Below, piece after piece: positions 54,874-64,000 of a stretch of 64,000 nucleotides of DNA (position 1 is its first letter; each line of letters opens with the position of its first letter). The notes below the pieces were generated by a model that worked only from the letters and a program-made list of their open reading frames with translations, did no database searches and had not been told where the DNA came from. Source of the DNA: Staphylococcus capitis subsp. capitis (GTDB taxonomy: Bacteria > Bacillota > Bacilli > Staphylococcales > Staphylococcaceae); contig NZ_CP145263.1 in NCBI RefSeq assembly GCF_040739495.1, positions 62,001-126,000 on the forward strand, given 5' to 3'. Made by a program: the position numbers and the translations under genes.

Positions 54874-54976
54874 TTTATCCCTCCAAGCAGTAGTTACAAA
54901 AAAGTGCCTTCTTGTTGACTAACCATCTAAGTTTTACGCTTAAAATGTACCAAAACTTATTGACGAGGTGAAGAAA

Positions 54977-55648
54977 ATGAACTTAACCCAGATATCTGAG
55001 CACGTGTACAAACTTACAGTAAAAGCTGTAGTGGGAATACCTATTACGATTAATACCTGGTATGTAGTAAAAGATAACGAGGTTTACATTATTGATACAG
55101 GTATTGAGCAATACGCTGAATTACAAATTAAAGTTGCTCAATTACTAGGAGAACCTAAAGCTATCTACCTAACCCATGGTCATGTGGATCATATTGGAGC
55201 AGCAAAAACAATTAAAGATAAACTCAATATTGAAGTTTATGCCCATTCTAATGAACTTAAATATATAAATAATGAAGAAGCGTATCCGAATAAAGACAAA
55301 ATTGAAAGCACTAACATTAGTCATGAAGTCAAAGCGCTTAATAGTAAACAATTTGATGAGTTACCACTTAAATATATATTTACTCCAGGTCATGCCCCTG
55401 GACATGTAGTTTTTTATCATGAAGAGGATGAAGTTTTAATTTGTGGAGATTTATTTATATCAGAGGAAGACGCCTTACATCCCCCAATTAAGAAATTTAC
55501 TTATAATTTAAATGAAAATATTGAAAGTGGCTATATCATTAACGACTTAAAACCTAAAATAATTACAACATCACATGGTCGTGATATGAATTACTCCAAA
55601 AGTGCTTATGAAATTTATCGTTTTAAATATGAGGAGTCTTTAAGATGA
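54977..55648 (+). CDS. MBL-fold metallo-hydrolase
   Basis: A 223-residue zinc hydrolase. The metal site THGHVDHIGAA (HxHxDH, near residue 64), TPGHAPGHVVFYH, ICGDLF and the terminal TSHGRDMN are present. ATG 54977 follows CGAGGTG; the GTG at 54968 is part of that RBS. It overlaps the nitrilase gene by four bases, so the two form a coupled unit under the divergent HxlR regulator. The substrate is unknown; glyoxalase II-like thioester or lactone hydrolysis is typical. Confidence 0.86.
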   Translation: MNLTQISEHVYKLTVKAVVGIPITINTWYVVKDNEVYIIDTGIEQYAELQIKVAQLLGEPKAIYLTHGHVDHIGAAKTIKDKLNIEVYAHSNELKYINNEEAYPNKDKIESTNISHEVKALNSKQFDELPLKYIFTPGHAPGHVVFYHEEDEVLICGDLFISEEDALHPPIKKFTYNLNENIESGYIINDLKPKIITTSHGRDMNYSKSAYEIYRFKYEESLR

Positions 55649-56424
55649 AAATAAAAATACTTCAATTTGAAATTAAAGAGGCTGATTTTGAAGCAAATAA
55701 AGATACGATAGAATCTTTGATAAGTGAAAATTATAAAAATACAGATATTATCGTTTTACCAGAAATGTGGAATTTGGGGTATGCGCTCACTCAATTAAAT
55801 CAGTTAACAGATGAAGCAATGGCAAAGTGTTATGATTTTATAAGTCGTTTAGCAAAACAATTTAATACTAATATAGTGGCTGGTTCTATAGCTAATAAAA
55901 CTGAAAAAGGGATTTATAATACGGCTTTCTCAGTAGCAAGAAATGGTGCCTTTTTAAATAAAAACGATAAAGTTCATTTGGTGCCAATGTTAGATGAACC
56001 TCAATATTTAACTGCTGGAAAAGATAATCCTAACTGCTTTGAAGTTGAAGGTATGCCAGTTTCTCAATTAATTTGCTATGACTTAAGATTTCCTGAAGTG
56101 GCACGACACTCAATTATGGAGGGATCTAAAGTTATATTTGTTGTGGCACAATGGACTACCAAAAATTTAGAACACTGGAGAATATTATTGCGAGCCAGAG
56201 CTGTCGAAAATCATTGTTTTATTGTAGCCTGTAATAGTGTCGGTAGGGTGAATCACCCTAACCACATGACTAACACCTATGCAGGTCACTCAATGATTGT
56301 ACATCCAAGCGGAGAGATTTTAATTGAAGCGAACGATGGTCCTCAAGTTATAGAATGTGAAATCAATATTGAAGAGGTAGACGTTCAGAGAGGAAACATA
56401 CCTACCTTAGATATTTACAATTAA
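55645..56424 (+). CDS. Carbon-nitrogen hydrolase (nitrilase superfamily)
   Basis: A 259-residue amidase-type enzyme with the Glu-Lys-Cys triad Glu40 (VLPEMW), Lys109 (KNDKVHLVP) and Cys144 (LICYDLRFPE). It belongs to the omega-amidase/YafV-like branch, which removes amide nitrogen from small substrates such as 2-oxoglutaramate. It starts ATGA, overlapping the MBL gene. The last gene of the two-gene unit; a weak hairpin follows. Confidence 0.87.
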   Translation: MKIKILQFEIKEADFEANKDTIESLISENYKNTDIIVLPEMWNLGYALTQLNQLTDEAMAKCYDFISRLAKQFNTNIVAGSIANKTEKGIYNTAFSVARNGAFLNKNDKVHLVPMLDEPQYLTAGKDNPNCFEVEGMPVSQLICYDLRFPEVARHSIMEGSKVIFVVAQWTTKNLEHWRILLRARAVENHCFIVACNSVGRVNHPNHMTNTYAGHSMIVHPSGEILIEANDGPQVIECEINIEEVDVQRGNIPTLDIYN

Positions 56425-56450
56425 TAGAAGAGCATAATTAAACTAAAAAA

Positions 56451-56500
56451 TGGGAGATACGATAGCTAAAAATAATGCTACGCATCTCCCAAGTTCTTAT
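56451..56500 (+). terminator. Possible terminator after the nitrilase gene
   Basis: TGGGAGAT (56451-56458) and ATCTCCCA (56484-56491) with a long AT-rich loop and only a weak T stretch. Confidence 0.5.
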
Positions 56501-56599
56501 TAAGACTCTATTAAAAACTCATCCACAATTAAATTATATTTGTTTGTCTAAGTGAACAATGTGAGTAATATTAGTTCTATTTTATAATTCTTATAAAGC

Positions 56600-57196
56600 T
56601 TAATATTTTGAAAGATCTAGTGAACCAACGACTTCTTCATCACGTAAATCATTATCTTGCATTGTTACTTTACCATTAGATTTGTAGACTTTAATGATTT
56701 GTAAACCGCCAACACCAGTAGTATGTATTGCTGGTATTTTGTAATAGTTACCTTTGTCGATGATTTTGCCAACTACACTAATGCTACCTGGTCTGCCATG
56801 AGTTCCTTTAATTGCTTCTTTTACAGCATCATTGACAAGTACTGAATGAGTATCTGCCTTTTTTAAGTTAATGTGACCTGCATTTTCAGTTTTATGAGTA
56901 TCGTTATCTTCAAATGTTACTTTACCACTAGATTTATAAACTTTAATAATTTTTAAACCACCAGCTCCAGCAGATTCATAAGCCGGAATTTCGTAATAAC
57001 TACCTTTATCAGTTATAGCTCCAGTTGTTTCAAGACTGTCATTTACATAATCAAAATGTTGAGAAACTTGAGTACGAGCTAAGTCAATAATGTAATTAGA
57101 GTTTTGTGCACTTGCATGAGCTGAATTTGGACTTGCTACTTAGATTGATCCTGTGATAGCTAATGCTGAAATTGTAGTTAAAGCTTTCTTTTTCAT
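56600..57196 (-). pseudogene. Secreted two-repeat protein, disrupted by TAA inside the signal peptide
   Basis: The minus strand reads MKKKALTTISALAITGSI, then TAA (57140-57142), then in the same frame VASPNSAHAS and a mature part of about 170 residues ending SLDLSKY. AGGAGGGCG lies upstream of the ATG (57196). The mature region has two diverged repeats of about 75 residues: DKGSYYEIPAYESAGAGGLK with VYKSSGKVTFEDND, and DKGNYYKIPAIHTTGVGGLQ with VYKSNGKVTMQDND. A Leu or Gln codon changed to TAA by one base is the simplest cause. No usable start follows the stop, so no product is expected. I do not recognise the family; an Ala-x-Ala cleavage site implies an exported protein. Confidence 0.8.
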
Positions 57197-57373
57197 AAAA
57201 TAACGCCCTCCTGAAATTTTTAATCATTTTGCATTATTAACGTAACATAAATGTAATAATATATGTTTTGAATTTACAAAATATTTACATTTATTATAGA
57301 TTGATTTAACATTCTATAATTTTTTAAATAAAGAAAATTTTAAAAAATAATTGAGTAAAGTTAAATCTAAATC

Positions 57374-57420
57374 AAAAAAAGCACCTAAAAAGTTAAATTG
57401 AAATCTAACTTTTTAGGTGT
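57374..57420 (-). terminator. Terminator of the DinB-type gene
   Basis: CACCTAAAAAGTTA and TAACTTTTTAGGTG pair over 14 bases (57382-57419). On the minus strand seven T follow. Confidence 0.88.
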
Positions 57421-57450
57421 GTCTTACTTGAGAGAAATATTTTAATTATA

Positions 57451-57915
57451 TTATTGTTCAGCTTTTAAAACTCGAGTCATTTCTTCAATTTTACCTGCAT
57501 GTAATGAGATGTGTAATGCATTAAGCACTAAAAGTTCTTCTAATGTTTTACAACCTGCGATAGGCTGGTTAATTTCTTTTTTGAGCTCTTTATCAGTTAA
57601 ATGTGTAGCTCTTTCAGGTAATGTTTTAATGTCATTTAAAATGCTTTCGATTGAAGGAACTTCATCATTTCCCCAATCAGATGGCTTAGTTCCAGTTCCG
57701 AACAATTTACTATATTTATCAACATCAACAACTTCTTGATTACCCATTGCAAGTGCTTCTTCAAATACAGTTAGTACGTGACCATATTGCCAATGTAGTG
57801 TATTTGGGAAGACACTGTCATCTTTATCTAATACTTTCATAACATCCCACTTATCATAAACATCTTTAATATAACTTACACTAAAGTCTATAACGTTATA
57901 AACAGTTTTAGTCAT
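57451..57915 (-). CDS. DinB-family protein
   Basis: A 154-residue four-helix-bundle protein of the DinB/YfiT superfamily. HWQYGHVLTVFEEAL carries the first metal-site His and NALHISLHAGKIEEM the C-terminal pair. Members are metal-dependent thiol transferases or have unknown roles. ATG 57915 (MTKTVYNVIDF) is preferred because AAAGGGTG precedes it and the upstream GTG is within that site. Single gene. Confidence 0.8.
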   Translation of the reverse strand: MTKTVYNVIDFSVSYIKDVYDKWDVMKVLDKDDSVFPNTLHWQYGHVLTVFEEALAMGNQEVVDVDKYSKLFGTGTKPSDWGNDEVPSIESILNDIKTLPERATHLTDKELKKEINQPIAGCKTLEELLVLNALHISLHAGKIEEMTRVLKAEQ

Positions 57916-58069
57916 TTTATACACCCTTTCAAGTGATTTCTAAAAAATTGCTTGCAACATGAGTCTACCCGCTTTTAAAAATGACTACGCATATAATGAC
58001 GAAGCTATTTGAATTCATATGTAGACTTTGTTTATTATAAAAGTAAACAAAAGGAATATAGGTGAAATG

Positions 58070-58639
58070 ATGTATAAATACTTTAAAAGAAATCGTTTCT
58101 CAACGAAAAGTTCTGATATTAAAGATGATTCTGGAAAAATAGTCGGTACCATTCAGAAAAAATTTAATAATATTTTTCAACGGTTGGTTAGTTTTTTTAC
58201 ATTAGGTTTTAAATTTAATCGATTCGTAATTTATGATCATAATGGTGATGTAAAAGCGAGTGTCAAAGTAAAAACGATAATGGCGCAAAAGCGTTTTGAT
58301 GTTACATATGTTTCAAATAACGGGGAATCACAAGTTTTATTTGATAAGCAAAGTAATGGTCGTGGAGAAACTTATGGAATATTGAAATTTGATGGTAGAA
58401 TCCTCAATATTCATTCAGACGAGAATAAATATACAGTGATAAAAGATTCTAAACAAGATAAAGAAATCGCAAGTTGGAAACAAAATGGTGACTATGCATA
58501 TGTTGAGGGAAAAAGTGAGTTATATGAAAAGAATCATTTATTATTTATATTGATTTTGCATTCTTTCGCGAATGTTCATGTATCGCACAGTATTCTGAAT
58601 CCATTTAATCCAGATACTACTGGCTCCCCAATTATATAA
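58070..58639 (+). CDS. Hypothetical protein with Tubby-C-like fold
   Basis: A 189-residue protein with beta-rich repeats such as DDSGKIVGTIQKKFNN, FNRFVIYDHNGDVKASVKVK, FDKQSNGRGETYG and NEKYTVIKDSK-type turns. The pattern recalls LURP-one/Tubby C-terminal-like proteins. A hydrophobic stretch lies near residues 150-165 (HLLFILILHSFANVHV). AGGTG is five bases before ATG 58070; ATG 58067 is an alternative. Function unknown. Confidence 0.65.
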   Translation: MYKYFKRNRFSTKSSDIKDDSGKIVGTIQKKFNNIFQRLVSFFTLGFKFNRFVIYDHNGDVKASVKVKTIMAQKRFDVTYVSNNGESQVLFDKQSNGRGETYGILKFDGRILNIHSDENKYTVIKDSKQDKEIASWKQNGDYAYVEGKSELYEKNHLLFILILHSFANVHVSHSILNPFNPDTTGSPII

Positions 58640-58723
58640 AATGTGTAAAAATTAGTACCTGGTGTTAAAAGTTTCGATATGATACGCTCTAATTATTCAC
58701 GAAGATAAATAGGGGAGTTATAT

Positions 58724-59713
58724 ATGAATTCATTAGCAAGAGTTACTGCTCAAGGTGCATATGTGCCTAATAAAGTTTTAGATAATTATGAGCTTGAAAG
58801 AATGGTTGAGACCAATGATGAATGGATAGTCCAAAGAACCGGTATTAGAGAAAGACGAATCGCAGATGAACAAGAGCAAACAAGTGACTTAGCCTATTAT
58901 GCGGTTAAAGATTTGGAAAATAAGTACAACGTTGACATCACTGATGTGGACTTTATCATAGTTGCTACCCTTACTCCTGATTTTAAAACACCAAGTGTTG
59001 CGTCTTATATTCAATATAAATTAGGTATTGAACATGCCGGCGCTATAGATCTCAATGCGGCTTGTGCAGGTTTTACATATGGATTACAATTAGCTAATTC
59101 ATTAATTAGTTCAGGTATGCATCATAAAATTTTAGTTATAGGCGCTGAAACGCTTTCTAAAATTTCAGATTATACTGATCGTTCAACTTGTATCTTGTTT
59201 GGAGATGGTGCAGGTGCATTTCTAGTAGAAAGTAACAAAGACCAATCAAGTTTTATTGGACAAACCAATGGATCTAATGGTGGTAAGGGTAAAAATCTCT
59301 ATGCTACGCACACTGCTAATCAATTCGACAATGAAACATTAAATGACCATGGTCTTATTGTTCAAAACGGTCGAGAGGTTTATAAATGGGCAGTAACTAC
59401 AGTACCTAGAGAAGTCAATCGACTTTTAGATAAAGTGAAGATAGATATCAATCATATCGATTGGTTTGTACCTCATAGTGCAAATCAGAGAATGTTAGAA
59501 TCAATTGCTCATAAACTTCATTTACCTAAAGAAAAATTATTAACAAGTATTCAATATTTTGGAAACACATCTTCAGCATCAATTCCTTTAGCTATAGACT
59601 CAGCCATGAAAGAACAAAAAATTAAAAATGGAGATAAGCTCTTATTATTTGGTTTTGGTGGGGGCTTAGCCTATTCAGGCTTGGTTGTAGAGTGGAACGT
59701 ACCTACCGCTTAA
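58724..59713 (+). CDS. Beta-ketoacyl-ACP synthase III-like enzyme (second FabH type)
   Basis: A 329-residue thiolase-fold enzyme with the FabH triad Cys114 (NAACAGFTYG), His251 (VPHSANQRM) and Asn281 (FGNTSSASIPL), and the C-terminal FGFGGGLAYSGLVVEW. It differs strongly from housekeeping staphylococcal FabH (about 313 residues, VNKYGNTSAAS type) and stands alone rather than beside fabF, so it is probably a YhfB/FabHB-like paralogue with a different acyl-CoA preference. GGGGAG precedes ATG 58724. It could start branched or special acyl chains; no substrate evidence is visible. Confidence 0.87.
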   Translation: MNSLARVTAQGAYVPNKVLDNYELERMVETNDEWIVQRTGIRERRIADEQEQTSDLAYYAVKDLENKYNVDITDVDFIIVATLTPDFKTPSVASYIQYKLGIEHAGAIDLNAACAGFTYGLQLANSLISSGMHHKILVIGAETLSKISDYTDRSTCILFGDGAGAFLVESNKDQSSFIGQTNGSNGGKGKNLYATHTANQFDNETLNDHGLIVQNGREVYKWAVTTVPREVNRLLDKVKIDINHIDWFVPHSANQRMLESIAHKLHLPKEKLLTSIQYFGNTSSASIPLAIDSAMKEQKIKNGDKLLLFGFGGGLAYSGLVVEWNVPTA

Positions 59714-59730
59714 AGATAATCTAAAATGTA

Positions 59731-59778
59731 AATAGCGATGAAGGCCATCATAAAAATAGGCATTCATCGCTTATTTTA
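59731..59778 (+). terminator. Terminator between the fabH-like and pcp genes
   Basis: AATAGCGATGAA and TTCATCGCTTATT (59763-59775), followed by T; likely works for both convergent genes. Confidence 0.8.
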
Positions 59779-59791
59779 TTATTGCATATAA

Positions 59792-60430
59792 TTAGTGCGT
59801 CTCACCCATAGCAACTTTAATATCTTCTTCTCGTGATATCGCCTTGATAGCAGAGGTTAATCCTTTAGTGATTGTATCGATAGACATTGATGGTTTCTCA
59901 GGTTTATCAGTAACTTGTTCTGGAATGTAAGGTACATGAATAAAACCAAACAATAAGTCTGGATAAGACGTATCTGCTAAATAACCTAGTTGATATAATA
60001 TATGATTACATACAAATGTTCCCGCAGTATTTGATAATCTGGCAGGTACTCCTGCTCTTTTAATAGCTTCTACCATTTTTTTAACAGGTAAATTTGAGAA
60101 ATAAGCCGGCGCGCCGTCTTCTTTTATTACTTTATCAATAGGTTGGTTACCTTTATTATCTGGAATACGAGCATCATCAATATTTAACCCTACGCGCTCA
60201 GGTGTGATTTCGAAACGACCTCCAGCTTGACCAATTGCTAGAACAACGTCATAAGTGTCTTCTTTCAACGCCTTACAGATAATGTTTTTAGATTCATGAA
60301 AGACAGTGGGAATTTCTAATTTAGTGATGACATGTTCGCCGATGTGCGTATCAAGACGATGTACGGCTTCTAAAGCAGGATTTGTGGATTCGCCATCAAA
60401 TGCATCAAACGCAGTTACTAATATTTTCAA
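59792..60430 (-). CDS. pcp: Pyroglutamyl-peptidase I
   Basis: A 212-residue cysteine peptidase that removes N-terminal pyroglutamate. It begins [11 protein letters not shown] when read from TTG 60430. The catalytic residues are visible in ITPERVGLN (Glu78), [10 protein letters not shown] (Cys141) and [10 protein letters not shown] (His165). TTG 60430 has GTGAGG at eight bases and gives the standard length; the ATG at 60460 adds ten non-homologous residues and precedes the RBS. The usual FDPFGGE is FDAFDGE here, a mild change. A single gene. Confidence 0.9.
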   Translation of the reverse strand: MKILVTAFDAFDGESTNPALEAVHRLDTHIGEHVITKLEIPTVFHESKNIICKALKEDTYDVVLAIGQAGGRFEITPERVGLNIDDARIPDNKGNQPIDKVIKEDGAPAYFSNLPVKKMVEAIKRAGVPARLSNTAGTFVCNHILYQLGYLADTSYPDLLFGFIHVPYIPEQVTDKPEKPSMSIDTITKGLTSAIKAISREEDIKVAMGETH

Positions 60431-60555
60431 ACTCAACGCCTCACTCTCAAATTCAATCATTTAGTTCCATTTTAAAATGATTCTTCACATAAAAACAACT
60501 CCGCTACACCTATGTAAGGATAGCGAAGTTGGCATATAAACACTTCAATGATGAC

Positions 60556-61518
60556 TTAAGCGTGGGCATGCTCAGGAACGTCTTTAAAGTTCTCTAGGCG
60601 ACGATTCCATTCTTCATTACTGATATCATGTTTTGCAACATAACGATTACGTTCGTGTTTCGCACAGTCGTATGAGCATGCGCCTAAGTATTTTTCTTCA
60701 TTTTCTTCAGATACAAGGATTTGTTTGTTACATTCTGGGTTAGCACAATTAATGTAACGTTCACATGGTGTACCGTCGAAATGCTCTTTACCGATAACTG
60801 TTTTCTCAACTTGGTTAACATCTACACTTATACGTTCATCGAAAACGTACATTTTACCATCCCAGTATTCACCCTTAGTTTCAGGGTCTTTACCGTAAGT
60901 CGCAATGCCGCCATGTAGTTGGCCTACATTTTCGAAGCCTTCCTTAACTAACCAGCCAGAGAATTTCTCACAACGGATACCACCAGTACAATATGTCACG
61001 ATATTTTTACCATCAAATTGATCTTTATTGTTGCGAATCCAATCTGGTAAATCACGGAAACGTGTAATATCAGGACGAATTGCACCACGGAAGTGTCCTA
61101 AATCGAATTCGTAGTCGTTACGTGCATCTAAAATAACAGTATCTTCATCTTCTAAAGCTTCTTTAAATTCTTTAGGTGAATAATATTTACCTGTAGTTAC
61201 GCGTGGGTCTACATCATCTTCTAAACCTAAAGCAACGATTTCTGTTCTTGGTCGAACGTGCATTTTCTTGAATGCATGACCTTCAGCTTCATCAATTTTG
61301 AATGTTAAATCAGCGAAACGTTCATCCGCATACATATGTTCGATATATTTATCTGTGTCTTCTTTTGTACCAGATAAAGTACCATTAATGCCTTCAGTAG
61401 AAACTAAAATTCTACCTTTTAAATTATTTTCTTTACAGAATTCTAAGTGCTCTGACGCAAATGTTTCTGGGTCATCAATTGTTACGTATTTATAGTATAA
61501 AAGTACTCTATAATCCAT
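60556..61518 (-). CDS. trhO: tRNA uridine-34 hydroxylase (rhodanese family, TrhO)
   Basis: A 320-residue protein with an N-terminal ferredoxin-like domain ([23 protein letters not shown]), a central rhodanese domain with the active-site loop [13 protein letters not shown], and a C-terminal Cys-rich zinc-binding tail ([21 protein letters not shown]...CSYDCAKHE). It matches the YceA/UPF0176 family that hydroxylates U34 of tRNA. GAGGAG precedes the ATG at 61518. Monocistronic. Confidence 0.92.
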   Translation of the reverse strand: MDYRVLLYYKYVTIDDPETFASEHLEFCKENNLKGRILVSTEGINGTLSGTKEDTDKYIEHMYADERFADLTFKIDEAEGHAFKKMHVRPRTEIVALGLEDDVDPRVTTGKYYSPKEFKEALEDEDTVILDARNDYEFDLGHFRGAIRPDITRFRDLPDWIRNNKDQFDGKNIVTYCTGGIRCEKFSGWLVKEGFENVGQLHGGIATYGKDPETKGEYWDGKMYVFDERISVDVNQVEKTVIGKEHFDGTPCERYINCANPECNKQILVSEENEEKYLGACSYDCAKHERNRYVAKHDISNEEWNRRLENFKDVPEHAHA

Positions 61519-61932
61519 TCTTACATTCTCCTCTTTTATTTCTTCTCTATATATGGGGCGATGATTTATAAATATTATTTTGTAGACAAACTAACATGAC
61601 ATAAACAAACTGTTAGAAAATCCTTCTCAATCGAGAAGTCGAAATGCATAAAACGTTGATGAGTGGTAAAAGGGCTTGTCTAAAGTCTGATATTAATACT
61701 GTTTACATTTTTTCCATTATAATATTGTACCAAAATGATAAATAGTTTCAATATGCTAGCTTATAAATCATTATTAAAGTTGATATTTTTTGAAAATGCA
61801 ATCAAATATCGCGACATTTTTTAAGAAAATAAAATAAAAAAATAACCGTTATAATACCGCTCTAATGACAATTAAGTTGAGTTCTTATAAAATGGTATCA
61901 AAGTTTAAATGAGAGAAAGCGGGGATTAGACG
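61519..61932. other. Divergent promoter region between trhO and drp35
   Basis: 414 bases without a gene. A TATAAAAT-like -10 (about 61885-61895) and GAGAAAGCGGGG near 61913-61924 serve drp35. No clear operator was found. Confidence 0.5.
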
Positions 61933-62910
61933 ATGGCTATTCAAGATTTACCAACTTTAAAATATACAGGGAAATCGGCAAGTGTTGCACCAATAGTGTC
62001 TGAAAATGAGTTGCAAACAGTGACTGCAGAACCTTGGATTAAAATTTCGGATAGAGGATTACAATTAGAAGGCTTAAATTTCGATCGCGAAGGCAATTTA
62101 TTCTTATTAGATGTCTTTGAAGGTAATATATTTAAAGTGAATACATCTACCAAAGAAGTGACTCGACCATTCGTGTCTGAAAAAGCGAATCCAGCAGCTA
62201 TTAAAGTTCATAAAGATGGACGTTTATTTATATGTTATTTAGGCGACTTTAAGACGACAGGTGGTATTTTCTCAACTACTGAAGAAGGCGAACAATTTGA
62301 AGAAATTGTTTCTGAATTAAGCACAGAATACTGTATTGACGATATGGTATTTGATAGTAAGGGTGGTTTCTACTTCACTGATTTCAGAGGATACTCAACA
62401 AATCCTCTAGGCGGTGTTTATTATGTATCACCAGACTTCAAGACAATTACACCAGTGATACAGAATATCTCAGTTGCAAACGGTGTCGCATTAAGTACTG
62501 ATGAACGCGTATTGTGGGTGACTGAAACAACTACAAATCGTCTTCATCGTATTGAATTAGAAGAAGATGGTGTGACTATTGCACCATTTGGCGCCACGAT
62601 TCCATATTACTTTACAGGTCATGAAGGGCCAGATTCATGTTGTATCGATAGTGATGATAACCTTTATGTGGCAATGTATGGTCAAGGTCGTGTCTTAGTC
62701 TTTAATAAAAAGGGTTACCCAATTGGTCAGATCCTAATGCCAGGCCGTGATGAAGGTAAAATGCTACGTTCAACGCATCCACAATTTATTCCAGGTACAA
62801 ATCAATTGTTAATTTGTACAAATGATATTGAGAATAACTCTGAAGGCGGTTCAATGATTTATACGGTCAATGGATTTGCTAAAGGTCATCAAAGTTACCA
62901 ATTTCAATAG
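61933..62910 (+). CDS. drp35: Drp35, drug-responsive lactonase
   Basis: A 325-residue six-bladed beta-propeller lactonase (SMP-30/gluconolactonase family) like the S. aureus Drp35 induced by cell-wall antibiotics. It runs from [16 protein letters not shown] through [45 protein letters not shown] and [25 protein letters not shown] to [26 protein letters not shown], with the metal-binding Glu, Asn and Asp of the propeller centre. Length is usual. AGCGGGG precedes ATG 61933. A strong terminator follows. Confidence 0.95.
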   Translation: MAIQDLPTLKYTGKSASVAPIVSENELQTVTAEPWIKISDRGLQLEGLNFDREGNLFLLDVFEGNIFKVNTSTKEVTRPFVSEKANPAAIKVHKDGRLFICYLGDFKTTGGIFSTTEEGEQFEEIVSELSTEYCIDDMVFDSKGGFYFTDFRGYSTNPLGGVYYVSPDFKTITPVIQNISVANGVALSTDERVLWVTETTTNRLHRIELEEDGVTIAPFGATIPYYFTGHEGPDSCCIDSDDNLYVAMYGQGRVLVFNKKGYPIGQILMPGRDEGKMLRSTHPQFIPGTNQLLICTNDIENNSEGGSMIYTVNGFAKGHQSYQFQ

Positions 62911-62983
62911 ATGCAAATTTTTTAAGAACAAGTTAATTATTAGAGATATAAATAAAAAATCAGGCTATAGCCCATCAATAAAC

Positions 62984-63018
62984 AACCCCTCACTATAAGC
63001 GATGATAGTGAGGGGTTT
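62984..63018. terminator. Terminator after drp35
   Basis: AACCCCTCACTAT (62984-62996) pairs perfectly with ATAGTGAGGGGTT (63005-63017); flanking A and T make it usable from both sides. Confidence 0.85.
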
Positions 63019-63078
63019 AACTCATTTATAATTGTGTTTTACTATTTAAGAGATAAAATGATGGATATGTTTATTTTA

Positions 63079-63594
63079 TTAATCTTCTAAACTGAATTCA
63101 GCTGATGCTTCAAATTTTACTTCTTTACCTAACATTACGCCGCCAGTTTCTAATGTTTGGTTGAAGCTCATGCCATATTTTTCACGGTCAATTGTACCTG
63201 TAACAATAAATCCTGTTACTTGTGAACCGTTCATTGGATTTTTACTAATACCATTAAATTCAACATCGAAAGTTTCTTCGTGTGTTTCACCTTTAATAGT
63301 TAAATCGCCCGTTACTTTGTTCTCTGAAACTTCTTTTGTTTCAAATGTCCATTTGTCGTTTTCATCTGTTGCGAAGAAGTCACCAGATTTCAAGTGATTA
63401 TCTCTATCTTCATTTTGCGTGTCGACTGAGCTTGGAATGATAGTTGCAGTTGCTTTAAGTGAACTTAAGTCGTTAATATCTCCATCTAATTGAACATCAT
63501 ATTGGGAGAAAGTACCTTTCACTTTAGATACCATTAAATGTTTGATTTGGAATTGAATATCACTATGTGCTTGATCAAATGTGAATTGAGTCAT
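63079..63594 (-). CDS. YceI-family lipid-binding protein
   Basis: A 171-residue lipocalin-like beta-barrel of the YceI family: FDQAHSDIQFQIKHLMVSKVKGTF, DNHLKSGDFFATDENDKWTFETKEV, LTIKGETHEETFDVEF, MNGSQVTGFIVTGTIDREKYGMSF. No signal peptide, so cytoplasmic. The family binds isoprenoid or amide lipids. AAGGGG precedes the ATG at 63594. Single gene. Confidence 0.88.
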   Translation of the reverse strand: MTQFTFDQAHSDIQFQIKHLMVSKVKGTFSQYDVQLDGDINDLSSLKATATIIPSSVDTQNEDRDNHLKSGDFFATDENDKWTFETKEVSENKVTGDLTIKGETHEETFDVEFNGISKNPMNGSQVTGFIVTGTIDREKYGMSFNQTLETGGVMLGKEVKFEASAEFSLED

Positions 63595-63843
63595 GATTAC
63601 ATTACCCCTTTTTCATAAGTTTTTAAGTATAATAATTATACCTGATATAATTATTATAAAATCGTTTGCTCAAGTTGCAATCAATAAGTTCTCAATATAC
63701 TCATTTTTGAAAAATAACTTCTATTAAACATTTACCAATTTTGAGTCATTGTTAGCTGTTATTTTTATAAAAAGAGATGTGTAAAACTTTATTATCTAGG
63801 GAATAATCGTTGTGATAAACAATTTCTAAAGAGGTGAAGAAAT

Positions 63844-64000
63844 ATGAAAGATATCTCAAGAGGTATCAAGCATATTGGTTTAACTGTACCGGATATAGAG
63901 GAAGCCACTGAATTCTTCAAAAAGGGTTTAGACGGAAAGATTGCCTATGATAGTCAAAGAAAAGATGAGAAACCACGTAGTGGTAAAGATGTAGAAAAAA
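63844..64000 (+). CDS. VOC (glyoxalase)-family protein, 3' end outside the window
   Basis: ATG 63844 follows AAAGAGGTG. The visible 52 residues MKDISRGIKHIGLTVPDIEE then ATEFFKKGLDGKIAYDSQRK are a VOC-fold first module with the metal-ligand His (IKHIGLTV). The frame is open to the window edge, so length and specific function cannot be judged. Confidence 0.8.
   Translation, partial: MKDISRGIKHIGLTVPDIEEATEFFKKGLDGKIAYDSQRKDEKPRSGKDVEK

Noticed and set aside
1..64000. CRISPR array, prophage, complete insertion sequence, tRNA or rRNA genes
   Set aside because: None of the expected repeat arrays, integrase/structural genes, transposases or conserved RNA sequences was seen on reading both strands; a tRNA or covariance-model scan was not possible here.

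Overview
The window reads as a chromosomal segment of a coagulase-negative Staphylococcus. Base composition is AT-rich, ribosome binding sites are of the strong GGAGG type, and TTG and GTG starts occur. Staphylococcal marker genes are present: the aureusimine synthetase pair ausA/ausB, a YSIRK-type secreted lipase, a GlcP-type glucose/H+ symporter, fosB, drp35 and brnQ. GlcP closely resembles, from memory, the S. epidermidis protein, so a member of the S. epidermidis group is likely. The species cannot be fixed from this window. No rRNA, tRNA, CRISPR array, prophage or complete insertion sequence was seen.

Layout. 1-2293: the end of kdpC and a two-gene ABC transporter. 2294-2951: a non-coding stretch holding a decayed copy of the 3' end of the PTS-type gene found at 10597-11634. 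2952-10355: a carnitine utilisation locus made of a TetR regulator, carnitine dehydrogenase, a beta-keto acid cleavage enzyme, a betainyl-CoA thioesterase, a dedicated OpuC-type quaternary-amine ABC importer and an esterase. A TetR-like operator sits inside the spacer of a consensus promoter in front of cdhC. Together these would take up (acyl)carnitine and convert it to glycine betaine plus acetoacetate. 10597-17130: a PTS-IIC-like permease, brnQ with CodY boxes, and an argF-arcC-yfcC catabolic-type operon without arcA. 17588-23388: a frameshifted MBL hydrolase, an MFS exporter, a MerR / flavin reductase / fosB cluster with an AT-rich, transferred look, and an orphan bioB behind a perfect BirA-type operator.

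23760-27862: a small membrane protein, two tandem lipoproteins (the second frameshifted), a 14-TM drug exporter and a small conserved protein. 28254-38351: an SDR dehydrogenase, an MFS transporter, and ausA/ausB for pyrazinone synthesis. 38606-38674: a 22-residue amphipathic peptide gene with a strong RBS. 38718-44502: a secreted lipase, glcP (with a cre site overlapping its -35 box) and an ABC-type ATPase. 44744-49676: a region of decay and regulators, with a nonsense-disrupted FAD dehydrogenase, MarR and MepB-like genes, a frameshifted MFS exporter and a divergent LysR gene. 49832-64000: mostly housekeeping or stress genes (DinB-type proteins, DUF418, RarD, a DASS anion carrier, HxlR/MBL/nitrilase, a disrupted secreted two-repeat protein, a second FabH-like synthase, pcp, trhO, drp35, yceI and the start of a VOC-family gene).

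A recurring theme is disrupted genes: five coding sequences each carry a single small lesion (an 11-bp tandem duplication, two one-base losses in A-tracts, and two nonsense codons), plus one deleted gene relic. They mark recent niche adaptation, possible phase variation, or uncorrected sequencing error. The homopolymer cases need read-level checking before any biology is drawn from them.
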